Origin: Euryodendron excelsum
Taxonomy: Eukaryota; Streptophyta; Magnoliopsida; Ericales; Pentaphylacaceae
Length of the DNA stretch: 64,000 bases
Assembly: GCA_033060915.1 (NCBI GenBank)
Contig: CM065380.1
Location: forward strand, 46,806,001 to 46,870,000
Reading direction: 5' to 3'
The notes under the pieces are model-generated. The model saw only the letters and a program-made list of their open reading frames with translations. It was not told the DNA's origin and made no database searches. Numbering within the stretch: the stretch's first letter is position 1; each line of letters starts with the position of its first letter. The translations under genes and the position numbers were made by a program. This document shows positions 33,546-44,953 of the stretch, piece after piece.

Positions 33546-35132
33546 TTTTTTTTTTTTTTTGTTTTCGACACAGAAAAAGAACAGTATGTTATTGATGAAA
33601 AGCAATTACAGGCAAGCAAGGAAAGGCATACTAAAAAATGGGTATAGCCCAAGCTGCCAAATCTAGATCCACAGAGACAAAAACACAAAAGGCGCAACAC
33701 CACCGGACTGATGAGCTACCAGGCTATAAACAGAGTAAAGCACCCACCTACCCTCCATGACTCTCATTCTACCTAATAACCACCTTAAGAAACAAAAACA
33801 CACCAGAACCCATAGTACTTTAAGAAAATCATCTCATATCATCCAATTCAAGTTATGCCTTAATACGCCTAACCGTTTCTAGCGAATAAAACACATCAGG
33901 CATAGAGAAAGGGCACTTTACCTTCACAAATTTCACCCACAAAGTAGCATTCAAAATATCATTTTCAGCCACCACCTAGCTTTCCTTCAAAGATTGATTA
34001 AAACATAACTTCCCATATCACTGATACAAACAAAGATATCCATAACAATTTTTCAAATTTTCTGAAACTCATGGTTTGCCACCACTGCCAATTATACATC
34101 AAAGAGCTTGGACAGACCCAAACTAACCCCCAAAGCTTGATTATATAACTCCAAATATCCTAAGCATAACTGTAGCTTAGTAGTAGATGATTAGAATCTT
34201 CTTGATCATTTTGACACAGCACACAATCAGTAGACACACCAATAAGCAAACACTTCCTTCTAAGCAGCATTATCTTTGATTTTTTTTTTTTTTTTTTAAG
34301 TGCTATCCACCCAAATATCATTATTTTTAAAGGAGCCGTTATCTTCCACACATTGGTCAGGGGCACCATCTCCTGAAGAGAAGGTTCAGTCAATAAATTG
34401 CAAAGTGATTTTACTAAGAACACCCCATTAGATTCCTTATCCCATAGAAATACATCCTCTTTACCCTCCTCCAATAGAACTGGTTCAAGGATCCTTAGCA
34501 GATGTGCAAGCTGCTCATCCTCCCATGCCATAAGATTCTTTCTAAAAACCAATTGCCATGAGCCCTGCCCCTCCCAGAGATCTGTCACCACTATTTTTTT
34601 TAAGAGACAGTTGGTAGAGTCTAGGAAAGGGTTGACATAAAGGACTATCCCCTATCTAACTATATTTCTAGAACAAGATATGCCTCCCATTCCCAAGCTT
34701 AACCTTCAAACATGACCATATGGCATCCCTGCATTTAGACTACTCATAACCCAAACTTAGAATTCCTTTCCATGTTGTTAAGCATTTATTCTTCCCCATT
34801 TCATCTAGAGAATACTCCCCCTCCACATAACCATACTTATGACATATTACTTGTCTCCACAGTGCCTTTTTTTCTGTTACATACCTACACCACCACTTAG
34901 CCAAAAGTGCTTCATTCATAATTGAAGTAGGTACAATCTCCAAACCACCTCTATTCATTCCCCTAGTAACTTTGCCCTATTTGACACAGTGAACTTTTTT
35001 CTTTCCCTTTAAATCCCCCCATAAGAACCTCCTCAAAATCCTTTCAATCCTTTTATAAACTTCATTTGGGGCCTTGAACAAGGATAAATAATAAATGAGT
35101 ATGTTTGCCAGAGTGGATTTGAATAAAGTTAG
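33546..35132 (-). pseudogene. LINE, 3' half: RT C-terminus, zf-RVT domain, 3'UTR, poly(A)
   Basis: Minus strand. Next to the element A junction it reads 'LFKSTLANILIYYLSLF' then 'RIERILRRFLWGDLKG' (35130-35005), the standard plant LINE RT C-terminal motif. It continues through 'KWWCRYVTEKKALWRQVICHKY' (about 34905-34840) to 'GVFLVKSLCNLL' and 'VWKITAPLKIMIFGWIA' (about 34425-34310), with 'CVLCQNDQEDSNHLLLSY' (about 34225-34170), the Cys/His part of the zf-RVT domain found at the LINE ORF2 end. A 3'UTR of about 600 bases leads to poly(A) at 33546-33561. An internal A-run at 34280-34298 and several stops or frameshifts mark it as dead. It continues across element A at 52501. Confidence 0.85.
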
Positions 35133-38100
35133 TGTCGCGCCCAGATTTTTGCACTCGAGGAATACACACACAAGTAGGAAAAATAATGTACTGTCTCATT
35201 AGAACTCACCCTTCTAGAAAAATGAGTGCGACTAGGTTTAAATTGAAAATTAATTTGAATAAAGGGCTTTTGAAAAAAGTTTAGAGTCGCCACCAAACTT
35301 GGTTAAGGTGAGTTAGGTCACCTAAAAACTAAGCACAATCCGCAGACTACACTTAGGGTTTTTGAAAACAATTTCGAAAATACCTCCTCAAGAGAAGGTT
35401 TTTAAAAAAATAGGTTGTTTGGCAACCTTTAGAAAACATTTAAGCCCTTTTTTGAAAATAAACTCCATTTTGGTCTTTCAAAACGGTGATCCTAGATTCG
35501 GAGGTTGGTTACGTGTAGGCAAAACGTACTAAGCCATCACCCTACCCCGCCCTTGCAGTACCTACATGTTTATTTACCTTAGATTCACCTATAAGAGTCT
35601 TCAACTAATAAATGTTCAATCTTATCCACTTTAGAAAAAGAATGTTTAAAAAGACATGATGCATGATATGCAAGTGCAAAAAAAGAGAGTTTAAAAATTG
35701 ATTTGGAAAGAAATTTGAAAAGAAATTGATTTGATTTGAAAGAGATTTGAAAAGATAGACTTGAAGTTGGAAAATTTTAGAAATTGGAAACAAAGATTTG
35801 GAAATAAAAATTTGGAATTAGAAAAATACATTATGGAATTGAAAACTTGAAGAAGATGGCAGAATTGGAGATTTGAAAAAAGTTGCGGAAATAGAAGTTT
35901 GAAAAGGTTGTGGAATTAGAGATTTGAAAGAAGTTATGACCGCACCCATGAGGGTTGCCTACGTATCCATTTGGAGGAATCACGTCAGTCGTAGTTTGGA
36001 CAAGTGTCCGATAGAAAATAGAAGGTATGATTGGAAGAAAGAGATTTTGATTGGAATTTGGATTGAAAAATTGAGAGATTGAACTTTGATTGGAAGATTT
36101 GAAAAGATTTGATTTTGGGAAAGCTCGGTTTTAGGAAACCTAGTCTTAAGAAAGACTTGAGACTTGGGAAAGATTTGACTCGAGTGTTGAACTTGAAAGA
36201 TTAGGAAAGATTGGATTTATGAAGGGTTCGAATTAGGAAAGTGTCATTTTAGGAAAGTTCCGTTTTAGGAAAGTTTTGGTTTAGGAAAGGTTTCGATTTA
36301 AGAAATTTTTGAAATTGAAAATTTTTGAAGTTGGAATGTTTTGAAATAGGAAGTTTTGAAAATAAAAAAGTTTTGAGGTTTAGAAAGATTTGAGATTTGG
36401 AAAATTTGGAGTTAGGAAAGATTTGAAGATTTGAATTTGGAGAGTTTAAATTTGGAAAGGTATAGAGTTAGGAAAGGGTTGAATTAGGAAAGATTTGGAA
36501 GCTTAAAGTTTAAGGAAAGATTAAAAAGTTTAAGTTTTGGAAACTTTAAGGTTTAGGAAAGTATGAGTTAGGAAGGAGTGGATTAGGAAAGATTTGCAGT
36601 TTGTTCCTAAGAAGAAGTGTTTTGATTTTGGTTCCAAAAACAGATGATAGGATCTAGTTTCCTAAATGGGAGATTGGATTTGATTTCCTAAAGGGAAGAT
36701 TGGATTTGGCATGGATTTGAGAAGGAGAAGTTTTAGAAACCCTAGATTTGGAAAACTATAGTTTTGACGTAGAAAATAGATTTTTGGATACCAAGGTTTT
36801 GATGTAAACAATAGATTTTAGAAACCTAGGTTTTAAGGCAAGATTGAAAATCATACTTTTGGGAAGGAAAATTAGGGTTTCCTAATCAATGGCTCTAAGG
36901 TTTAACTTGGACTCTACGAAAAGTGATTTTTGGAAAGCGAGTTTTTAGAAAGGGAGATTTTTGAAAAGAAATCCTAGAGAGAAGTTTTTAGAAAGTGAAT
37001 TTGAAAAGAGAGTTTTTAGAGAGAGAGAGAGGTTTTAGGAAGAGTTTTTAGGAAGAGATTTTAGGAAAGAGATTTTAGGAAAGAGATTTTTGGGAAGATT
37101 TGTTTAGGAAGGAAACGTAAAGAGCGTTTTTGGAGAGTGAACTTTGAGGAAAGCGTTCTTGGAAAGGAGCTTTTAGGAAAGATGTTTTTGGAAAGAGATT
37201 GTTGGAAGGGAGTTTTTGAAAACAATTTTGGAAAGGAGATTGGAGAGAGTTTTTTAGAAGAGAGGTTTTTGAAAAGAATATTTTTAGAAAGTTTATAAAA
37301 ATATTTGACTTTCCTAAACCGATTCTAACCATAAGAAGATTAGAACCACTTTAAGATAGTGATTTTGAAAACAACAAGGATTTGAAAATATGGACCGTGT
37401 TGGCCACTTTAAATGTAACACTTTCCTAAAGCAACCCTAGCCAGGGAAAGGTTAGAATTACCCTAGGATTGTGATTTTGAAAACAAGTTTTGAAAAAGAA
37501 GATTTTGATGCAAGTTTTGAAAAACAATTTTGAAAACGAATTTTAAAAGATGCAAGATTATGATATGTACAATGCAAGTTAGGGGTCGTGAACATACAAG
37601 GTTAAGGCTTCACCACATAATCAAGGGGGCCGAACCAACGTGGTCTCCTGTTAGACTAAAGGAAAGCCCCCGACACGGTGACCCTGTAATAGCCTAATCC
37701 TACACAAGGACATGGAAGTCCCTTATTTTAAGCATGCAAAAAAAAAGGAGGGAAGAAGATGGGAGATTAAAATAGAAGAAAACACAAGTGGGTTAGGAAA
37801 GAGAAGAGAGGGGGAAGATGCGTAAACTTAAAGAGAAAGCCTACCTTGTGTCTTGTTTACTTTGCTTTGCTTCGCGCGTCTTGCTTTTCTTGCTTTGCTT
37901 CGGTCTTCGCTTCAATATTTGTCTTGATCTTCGAGAACTTCAATTTGCAGCACTTCAACTCTTCAATGGAGGCTTTGGAGGCTAGTGTATGAGTGTATGT
38001 GAGTGTATATGAATGTATAGGAGGCTAGGGTTTGTGTATGGAGGCGAAGGTTTGTGTATGGAGGCTAGGGTTTAGAGAACCTAAAGAAGCTAGGGTTTAG

Positions 38101-39877
38101 AGAACCTAAAGAAGCTAGGGTTTAGGGAGGCTACCAGCTCTGTATATCGAAGAGGGGAGTTTTTACACTAAGTTTGTTGACCTCTTTCACGCTAGAGGAG
38201 ACTCTGTATTTATGGAGAGAGGATGACCTGGCGTCTGTTGCAGTAGCGCTAGGCCAAAAAACCTTCTGGGGCCACTAGGAGTGGTGTTAGGCCAAATATT
38301 GGCTTAGCACCACTACTTCGGAAACCACTAGTTGCGCCAACCACTTCGGAAAGTTTTAAGGTCAACAATGTATCTTGAGAAGATTTGGGTGTCTGTACTA
38401 GTGACTACCATGCAATTTTTAGCCTGGCTTCACTAGGAGTGACTCCGGAAGGTTCGGGAAGGATTTAAGGGATTGGGAAGGACCTGGAAGGCCAAATAAG
38501 GGTAAGAACCCTTAGAATAGGGTCCCGGAGGTATTAGCCTTGAAAAATGATGACAAGAATTGTCGGAATGGTTGATCGGGCCATTAGGAGCAAAACAGTC
38601 AATCGGACAAGAAAGCTACCGAGACATTATTTAGAATGTCCCAGACGAAGACTCAAGATTTGGAAACATTATTTAGAATGTTCCCAAAGGTTACCGATTT
38701 AATACCCAGAGCCGATGTGGTCGAAAAAGGCGACCGGCCCACCAAGGGCAAAACGGTCATTTTGCACCATTTTGCCAGAACTGACTCGGAATGATCTGAA
38801 AAAATAAAGGAAGGTCTAGAATACTATAAAAAGCATCCTTGGGAGATTACCGGTTTGATACCCAGAGCTGGTGTGGTTCCCGGGGCGTTCAGATGCCTAG
38901 GGGCAAAATGGTCATCTTGATCGAAAAGTCTCGGAATTGGCCCGAAACTGACTAGAAGGCACCTAATCATGCTGGATTACTTTAAAGACAATCTTGGAAG
39001 GGTGGACTTACCATTCTAACGACTTAGGTGTGTTCTTAAGAAACGTGCCGGAAGTGGCCCTAGGGGCCGTTTGGTCATTTTTCACCGAAGTAGGCTAGCA
39101 GGCACTGGTGTTGACATGAGTTTTGAATGTTTCCACCACTCTGATGGCAGTCTCATGATACAGGGGTTTGTTGGCACTTTCCTATATTGACCTATTTGCA
39201 AGTATTTCCACTACTCTGACAGTTGCGATGTTTGCGAGTACTTTTGCTATTCTGACGGTTCATGATCATTCCCGAGACTGCCTGACCTCGGGAAGCTACT
39301 AAAGAAACTTAGTGCCTGAGCATCAACTTTTTCGAAAGGCGTGCTGAAATGGATATTTCTGCATTGGCGGGCTAGCAAGCGCCAAAGGTGGACCGTTCTA
39401 CCATCTCGGGGACTTGGGGTCTCGTCCCGGTCAATGGGTTTGAAGGGACTTACCGTTCCAAAGAAACTTTCTTCGAAAAACGTGCTAGAAAGAATAGACT
39501 TATCGTCTCGAGGAATCAACTTTCTCGAGAGAGGGATTGGAATTGGACTTGGAAAAGGAGACTTACCGTCTTCGGGAAGACGTGCTTACAGGATTGGAAG
39601 AGGGGACTTATCATCTTCAGGAAGATGTGCCTATTGGATTGGAAAGGGGACTTACCGTCTTCGAAAAGACGTGCCTGATTTGGAATTGGACCGAACAATG
39701 CCCCTAAGGGTATTTTGGTCATTTTGCTTCTATTTGGGCCTGGTGGGCCCGCGAAGCCATGAATTGACGAGATTAGACTTAGAAAGTTGATTTAGATTGG
39801 GAATATGTCCACATTGAGTTGAATACAAGTCTGGACGGACTGTAAACTGCCGAGCGGTCAAAAATGGGGTGCTTACA
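35133..39877 (-). repeat. Element A 3' LTR (left)
   Basis: 4745 bp. Minus-strand order: hairpin array (39567-39671), U3 repeats, palindrome region (38258-38335), TATA about 38215, telo-boxes, purine-rich tract (36000-37330), conserved terminal block. It differs from the other LTR by scattered, mostly transition-type changes and small indels, including a repeated 'gctagggtttagagaacct' unit (twice here, once at 50756). Confidence 0.9.
39560..39675. repeat. 44-45-bp hairpin array in element A 3' LTR
   Basis: Three units contain CGTCTT-cggg-AAGACG (39567-39582), CATCTT-cagg-AAGATG (39612-39627) and CGTCTT-cgaa-AAGACG (39656-39671). In the middle unit both arms have changed but still pair. The matching array in the other LTR is at 52186-52289 (CGTCTT/AAGACG in all three units). 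Confidence 0.8.
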
Positions 39878-39895
39878 GCTGCCCCTCTTTTTCTG
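39878..39895 (-). promoter_or_regulatory. Polypurine tract of element A
   Basis: Minus strand CAGAAAAAGAGGGGCAGC directly abuts the LTR start TGTAAGC. It is the plus-strand DNA priming site of the element and fixes its orientation. Confidence 0.8.
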
Positions 39896-40079
39896 TCTTT
39901 GCTTGTCGAAGACAAAAAACGATAAAGTAAGAGTCCCATGTTGGCCGTGAGGCGGTCGGAGGGACGGACTTTGGAAATTTTGGAAGATGGGATTGTGGCA
40001 ACGAAAATTAGGCCCAAAAGGCCTTTGAAATCGAGTTTTGGCAGGAAAAAGGGCACAGCTGCCCAGAATTTGGAACTGG

Positions 40080-40341
40080 AGCCACTAGGAGTGGCGCCTG
40101 TGGCAAATATGGCTTGGCGCCACTGCTAGTAGCGCCAGGTTTATGATTAAAACCAGCAAACTGCTGGTTCGACGCTGCTGTGGGATTCAAATAGTTTTTT
40201 GGAGAATCGAGAGTGTTTGTGAGGGAACCAACCTGGACATTCGAAGGAGCACTTCTTAAGGATCATGGGTGATTCCCGAAAGTAGACCACGTCGCTGAAA
40301 AAGCCACTGAAAGAGAAGATTTCGCCGGAGAATTTCGAAAG
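40080..40341 (+). promoter_or_regulatory. Promoter-like region and first exon of the antisense PMD gene
   Basis: Two dyads, GCCACT-agg-AGTGGC (40081-40095) and TGGCGCCACT-gct-AGTAGCGCCA (40115-40137), repeat the motif found upstream of the TATA box in the related LTR at 25957. A TATA-like 'ttcaaatag' lies about 50 bases further, the same spacing as in that LTR. Then comes a leader ending 'gaaag' before the donor GTGAGT at 40342. Element B keeps the region at 63376-63594. The promoter role is inferred. Confidence 0.5.
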
Positions 40342-41234
40342 GTGAGTTTTCTATCCTATGTTGATTTTATTGTGTAGAACTCCATTTAATTCATGTGAAT
40401 AGTGGAAATTAATGATTTGATATGTTTCGAACGCTATGGCGAAGTTATTTTTGCATTTTGATGCTTGTTTGATTGAATTTGAGTGATTTTACGTGATTAT
40501 TTGAAAAAGGTTTTCTACAAGAATTGAGAGTTTGTTCCTACAGGCTTGGACATTGGGTTTTTTGGCTAAATTTTTGTGCCATATGCCTTAGAAAAATGTG
40601 TTTAACAACCGTGTGAAATTTTGTGATTTTTTGACAACTTGGTGAATTTTTGATTTTTTTAAAAATAGAAAAATATTTAGAAAATTAGGAAAATTAAGAA
40701 AACTTGAGAAATTGATGAAATTGTTAGAGTTTAAAATTTGGGAAAATGTAGGAATATTTTAGAAAACATTTGAAATGATTTTGAAGAATTTTAGGACATT
40801 TTTGAAAACCATTGATTTATTAGAAAAATAAAACATGTGTTTTAAAAATTTCAAAAAATTAAAAAGTGTGCGCGGGTGTTGATGTCATGTGATTGTAACG
40901 TTGCGAAGTACACGGTTTGTGTTTTGTGTTGATGTCATGGGTGTTATAGCAACCATTTTTAAACAAAACTCTGTCGAAATTTTTAGAAATCAAGGAAAGA
41001 GTTCGAAAAGGTTTAGAAATAAAAATATTTTTGAAGGAAAAAGATAGAAAACCTTTTAGATTTGACTTGAAGTTGGGAAATCAAAAGGTGTAGGAAATTC
41101 GTTTTAACTTATCATTTGAAAAAAAAATTATTATTACTTTTTTATTTGTTTTTATTATTTATTTACTTTATTTTATTATTATTTATCTGCATGTACCGTA
41201 TATTAACACCTCTTACCTTGACTTACCTTTTAAG
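40342..41234 (+). other. Probable 5'UTR intron of the antisense PMD gene
   Basis: Donor 'aaag/GTGAGTTTT' at 40342. Acceptor 'cttaccttttaAG/g' at 41233-41234, one base before the ATG at 41236. The 893 bases between are T/A-rich, as plant introns are, and have no ORF. The donor is conserved in element B ('agag/GTGAGTTTT', 63596). Confidence 0.6.
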
Positions 41235-41235
41235 G

Positions 41236-43052
41236 ATGGCAGATGCGGGTGATGATGGTTCTTAAAGGAGACGTCGCTCGGGGAAGGCGGCTCGGACAAA
41301 TTCCACCAGCGGTTCCAGTCAATCTAGAGGTAGCCGACAATCTATCGGATAGGCCTCTTCCAGTCAGAGCGGACAAAGGAGTAGACCACCTGTCAACCTC
41401 TTTTCTTCGATTGAGCAGGCCTTTGCAGAGGAGATCGGTGGAGAGGAGGTACTGGGTCTGGACGACCAAGTCACTGGTTATAGGAGAGTCTCCTTTAGAC
41501 ATAGGCAGACGGATGCTGATTTGGGTGACCTGGAAGTACTGGACATCCCACTACTCGGGAATCTTGCTTATCACCCCAGTGTATATTCTAGACAGCATTT
41601 TCCCCCTCTGCGGGTACACACAGCTTTTAGATGGGCTATTCATTAGGTTTTCGTGACCATGCAGCGGGCTGCTCCATCATATCGTGCCTTCCTGGCTGAG
41701 ATCGGATTCAAAGCCTTCATGGGATTACAGGCTAACCGCCTGAACCGATATTTGGTACTGGCACTGATTGAGTGGTGGTTTGGAGAAATGGGGACCTTTT
41801 ATTTTGTTGTCTTTGAGTTGGGTTCCACCCCCTTGGATTGGGCAGTTATCACAGGGCTTTCCTTCGTTGGCCAGCTGATCACTTTACAGTCAGTTAGTAG
41901 AGACAAGGCCTGCATTCTGCTTTCCCAGTTTCCTGGCTCAGCTGGGATGACCGTACCTTTGCTGCTAAGCCATCACTTGCCAAGCGGGACATTATGAGAT
42001 GATGACTTGTTTTGTACATCATCTTTAGCTGTTTCTACAACAACAACAAGTTGCTCGTGCCTTTTCGGTTGGTGAGTATAGTAGCTAATCTTAGGGCTTT
42101 GTCTGAGCTGGATTGGGGATCCTTCTCCTTTGGCTGCTTCCTTCGGTCGATGCGGGTCTAGACTTCTTCCCATTGGGGCAGCATGACTAGTTTCTGGCCC
42201 TTTCTTGTTTGGTGGAGCTATGAGTATCTGCCTGTTCATCGCCCTACAGTTGTCAAAAACGACCTTTATCCTCGAGCTTTGAGGTGGGCTCGTGACCGGG
42301 TGGCCCAACGATCGGAGATTACTGACTTTATGACGCTATGGGCGGACCTAGAGTTGATTGAGGCGAGGGACGTGACTTGACGGCCTTTCATTGGATCAGT
42401 TCATTATGAGACAGTCCGGTACTTGGTCTCGTTGTCTCAGTCGAGGGCTACTTTTCTCAGTGACGATATTTGGGAGTCCTATCTAGGAGAGCGGCACTGG
42501 CGGTAATTCCATGAGGAGTTTCGATCAGCAGGAGCTCCGTTGGAGTATATGTTTGGAGCTTTGGTGGCAAGAGTGCCTATCCCCTATCAGGAGTGGCAGC
42601 CAGGTGTCAGGTACTTACTTCCTCCAGATAAGGATTATGCTGCGCACTTTGGGGCTCATTCTGTCGATGCTTTCACCCGATTTGAGGTAGTAGTCGATGG
42701 GTATGCTGTTGGCCAGGAGGTGGTTGACTTGTGGTGCGAGCTGGAAGATATGTGCCCCAGGCTAAGTTTATTGCTGTGAGAGACCAGAGAGATTAGTACC
42801 AGATGGAGCGGGATCAGTACCAAGCCGAGGTAGCTTCCCTAACGGCCAGGTTATCCCAGATGGGCGGTGGCGGGGTATGTTGCTCTTTCTCTGCTTCTTC
42901 TATTCACTCTGCCGTTGTCTAGTTATTCATTTATCTTATTGATTCCAGCTATGTCTTCTTCGTAGGACGCCAGTGCTTCTAGTAGTTATCCACCTCCTCC
43001 GATGCTGGGTTTTGGGGATTTCGATCCAGATGACATTGACTTTGATCTTTGA
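41236..43052 (+). pseudogene. Plant mobile domain (PMD) gene, antisense inside element A
   Basis: It lies opposite to the element's own coding strand. The frame starts MADAGDDGS with a basic Ser/Arg/Gly-rich head. Stops (about 41266, 41350, 41647) interrupt one continuous frame to about 41997. The core reads 'FLAEIGFKAFMGLQANRLNR', 'LVLALIEWWFGEMGTFYF' and 'TPLDWAVITGLSFVG' (41690-41873), the hallmark of the PMD (aminotransferase-like, PF10536), known from MAIN/MAIL proteins and transposon copies. After a frameshift come 'WWSYEYLPVHRP', 'RPFIGSVHYETVRYLVSL' and 'RVPIPYQEWQPGVRY' (42210-42620), then a Gln/Glu-rich helix. A 74-bp intron (42875-42948) precedes 'GFGDFDPDDIDFDL', an acidic end with stop at 43050-43052. 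The molecular role in retrotransposons is unknown. Broken here. Confidence 0.8.
42875..42948 (+). other. Probable second intron of the PMD gene
   Basis: Donor 'cggg/GTATGTTGC' and acceptor 'ttgattccAG/ct' enclose 74 T-rich bases. Splicing as drawn leaves the acidic C-terminal frame shifted, so either an indel has occurred nearby or the ends differ slightly. Confidence 0.45.
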
Positions 43053-44953
43053 CAGATGCCCCTTGCCGAGACTCTGATTTTCTTTTACCCCTATTCCTGA
43101 GATGTATTTATGTTAGACAATTTTATTTTGATGGATATGTTTTTTATATTTAGATGCACGGATAAATAGATGCATTTATGATCTTTACAACTAGGCATAC
43201 GATCAGATGCATGTGATGGATGATGATGCTACGTATCTATTACATGAGTTGATGTTGGTGACTTCTGTTTTTACATGGAGTTATATCCTATATATGCAAA
43301 GCTCATACTGACTTCTTTTTTTTTTTTTTTTTGTTTTTTTTTGTTTTGTTGTTCTTTTTTTTAATATGTATGCGTATATTAGGAATATATTAGCTAACAG
43401 AATGACAAGGGGTGCTGTCGAACTCGGCATATTTGGAATGGTAACTCCTTCCTTTTCGGGGGTCTAACCTCTCCTCTAGCTCAACATTATCTTGATTGGA
43501 TGATAGCACTTTGCACCTTTCTCAACCTTTTAATCGCCTCCAACCCTCTGCCTCGGGATTAGTGTATATGATTATTGGGCTAAAACTCTTAACTCTCAGG
43601 GTTTTAGCAACAGCTTACCTGACCTTTAGCAGAGCGATAAGTGGCCAGTCCTTCAATCCGAGAAGACTTTGTTTAGGACCACAATATAGGCTAGGTTATG
43701 GGGTTTCAGAAACAACAGGATATGTAGACTTAAATTTGATGTTATTTTCAATAGAGTTTAGATCCATACCGTCCTTGACTATTTTCCTTCCAGCAGGGTT
43801 AACACCTCCTCTCAGCTTCAGCAACGTATCTAGCTCACTAGATCAAGCAATCCATTTTTAATCAAAGTGGACTTTAGTAAGGTTGTAATGTAGGCCAAGG
43901 TTTCGGGTTCTTGCAAGAAAGGGGTAAAGGCTCAAACCTATTATTTCTACTGGGCTTCTTTGTAACCTAGGATTACCTTTAGATTCCTTCCTTGTTCTTA
44001 CTATACACTGCTCAGGGGCAAAAATGGCTCCTCTCTTTCGATCCTGCTATATGCTTTTTGTGGTACACATGATTCTGTTCTCTTTTGGCCATTCTATGGC
44101 ACAATCATGGCTTCTTTTTTTTTAGGCCTTTTCTTTGATGTGATTTTTTTTTTTTTGGCCTCTTGCCCCTTGGCAACTCCTTTCCTTTGCTTTTTCCTTT
44201 TTCCTTTCTTTTTAAGAAACGAATAATTCTTCAACCCTTTTTCCTTAGACCTTTTCCTTGACAGTTCAATCTAACCTAATATGGGCAGTGATTCCTAGGT
44301 TAGGGTTTTCATGAAAAAAGATAGATGGCTCAACGGGTTTGGCAAGGGGTTGCTTTTGACTATGTAGGAGAGGAAATGAGGGCCTCTCTTCACTTCGAAT
44401 TAGATTGCTTGATCTATAAAGCCTCCTGCGTTACCCCAACATGATAGAAGATGGATACCATTCCTAGAGTTCTCAGCTATTGTCTGCATCAGTGTGGGGA
44501 GGACAGTCTTGGATCGGGGTTGATAAAAAAAAATTTTGCTTGTTGCGAGGCTCTAGGGGTTCAACAAGGGGGATATAAGCATTATTTATTTATTTATTAT
44601 TTATTTATATGTGGGGCAATGAAAGATGGCTCATCTTCATTTTGATAGATTGACCACACATCGCTTAGCTTCGATGTTTTGCAAGTGTTGCCTTTGAGTA
44701 GTTTCCTCACTCATCCTTATCCTCTCTCTCTCTCTCTCTAAAAAGCTGATCATTTGGCGAGTGGTTGACTTATACTATCATCCCTTCAAGTTAAACTAAC
44801 CCCTAAGATTTATCATGCCCCTTACGTAGAAAGTAGTTACCATTCACAAGAGAAAAGAAGGCAACAACAATGAATAAAAAGACTTAATCATTTTATCTTA
44901 TCAACGAAAAGCATATAGTTCTGTTTTAAAGAAACAAAAATGCAGATATTATT
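43053..44953. other. Element A interior with no recognised coding
   Basis: Where protease, RT, RNase H and integrase would be expected between gag and the antisense gene, neither strand shows their motifs. It contains T-rich runs (43315-43365, 44140-44160), a (TTTA)n microsatellite (44582-44609) and a (CT)n run (44722-44740). A 121-aa open frame at 43496-43861 has no recognised domain. Confidence 0.6.

Noticed and set aside
39341..39790. 149-aa and 96-aa plus-strand ORFs
   Set aside because: Lie in the U3 hairpin array of element A's LTR; the equivalent frames in the other LTR are broken.
43496..43861. 121-aa plus-strand ORF downstream of the PMD gene
   Set aside because: No recognised domain, no conserved context, and it starts after the acidic end and stop of the PMD frame; kept only as a remark.
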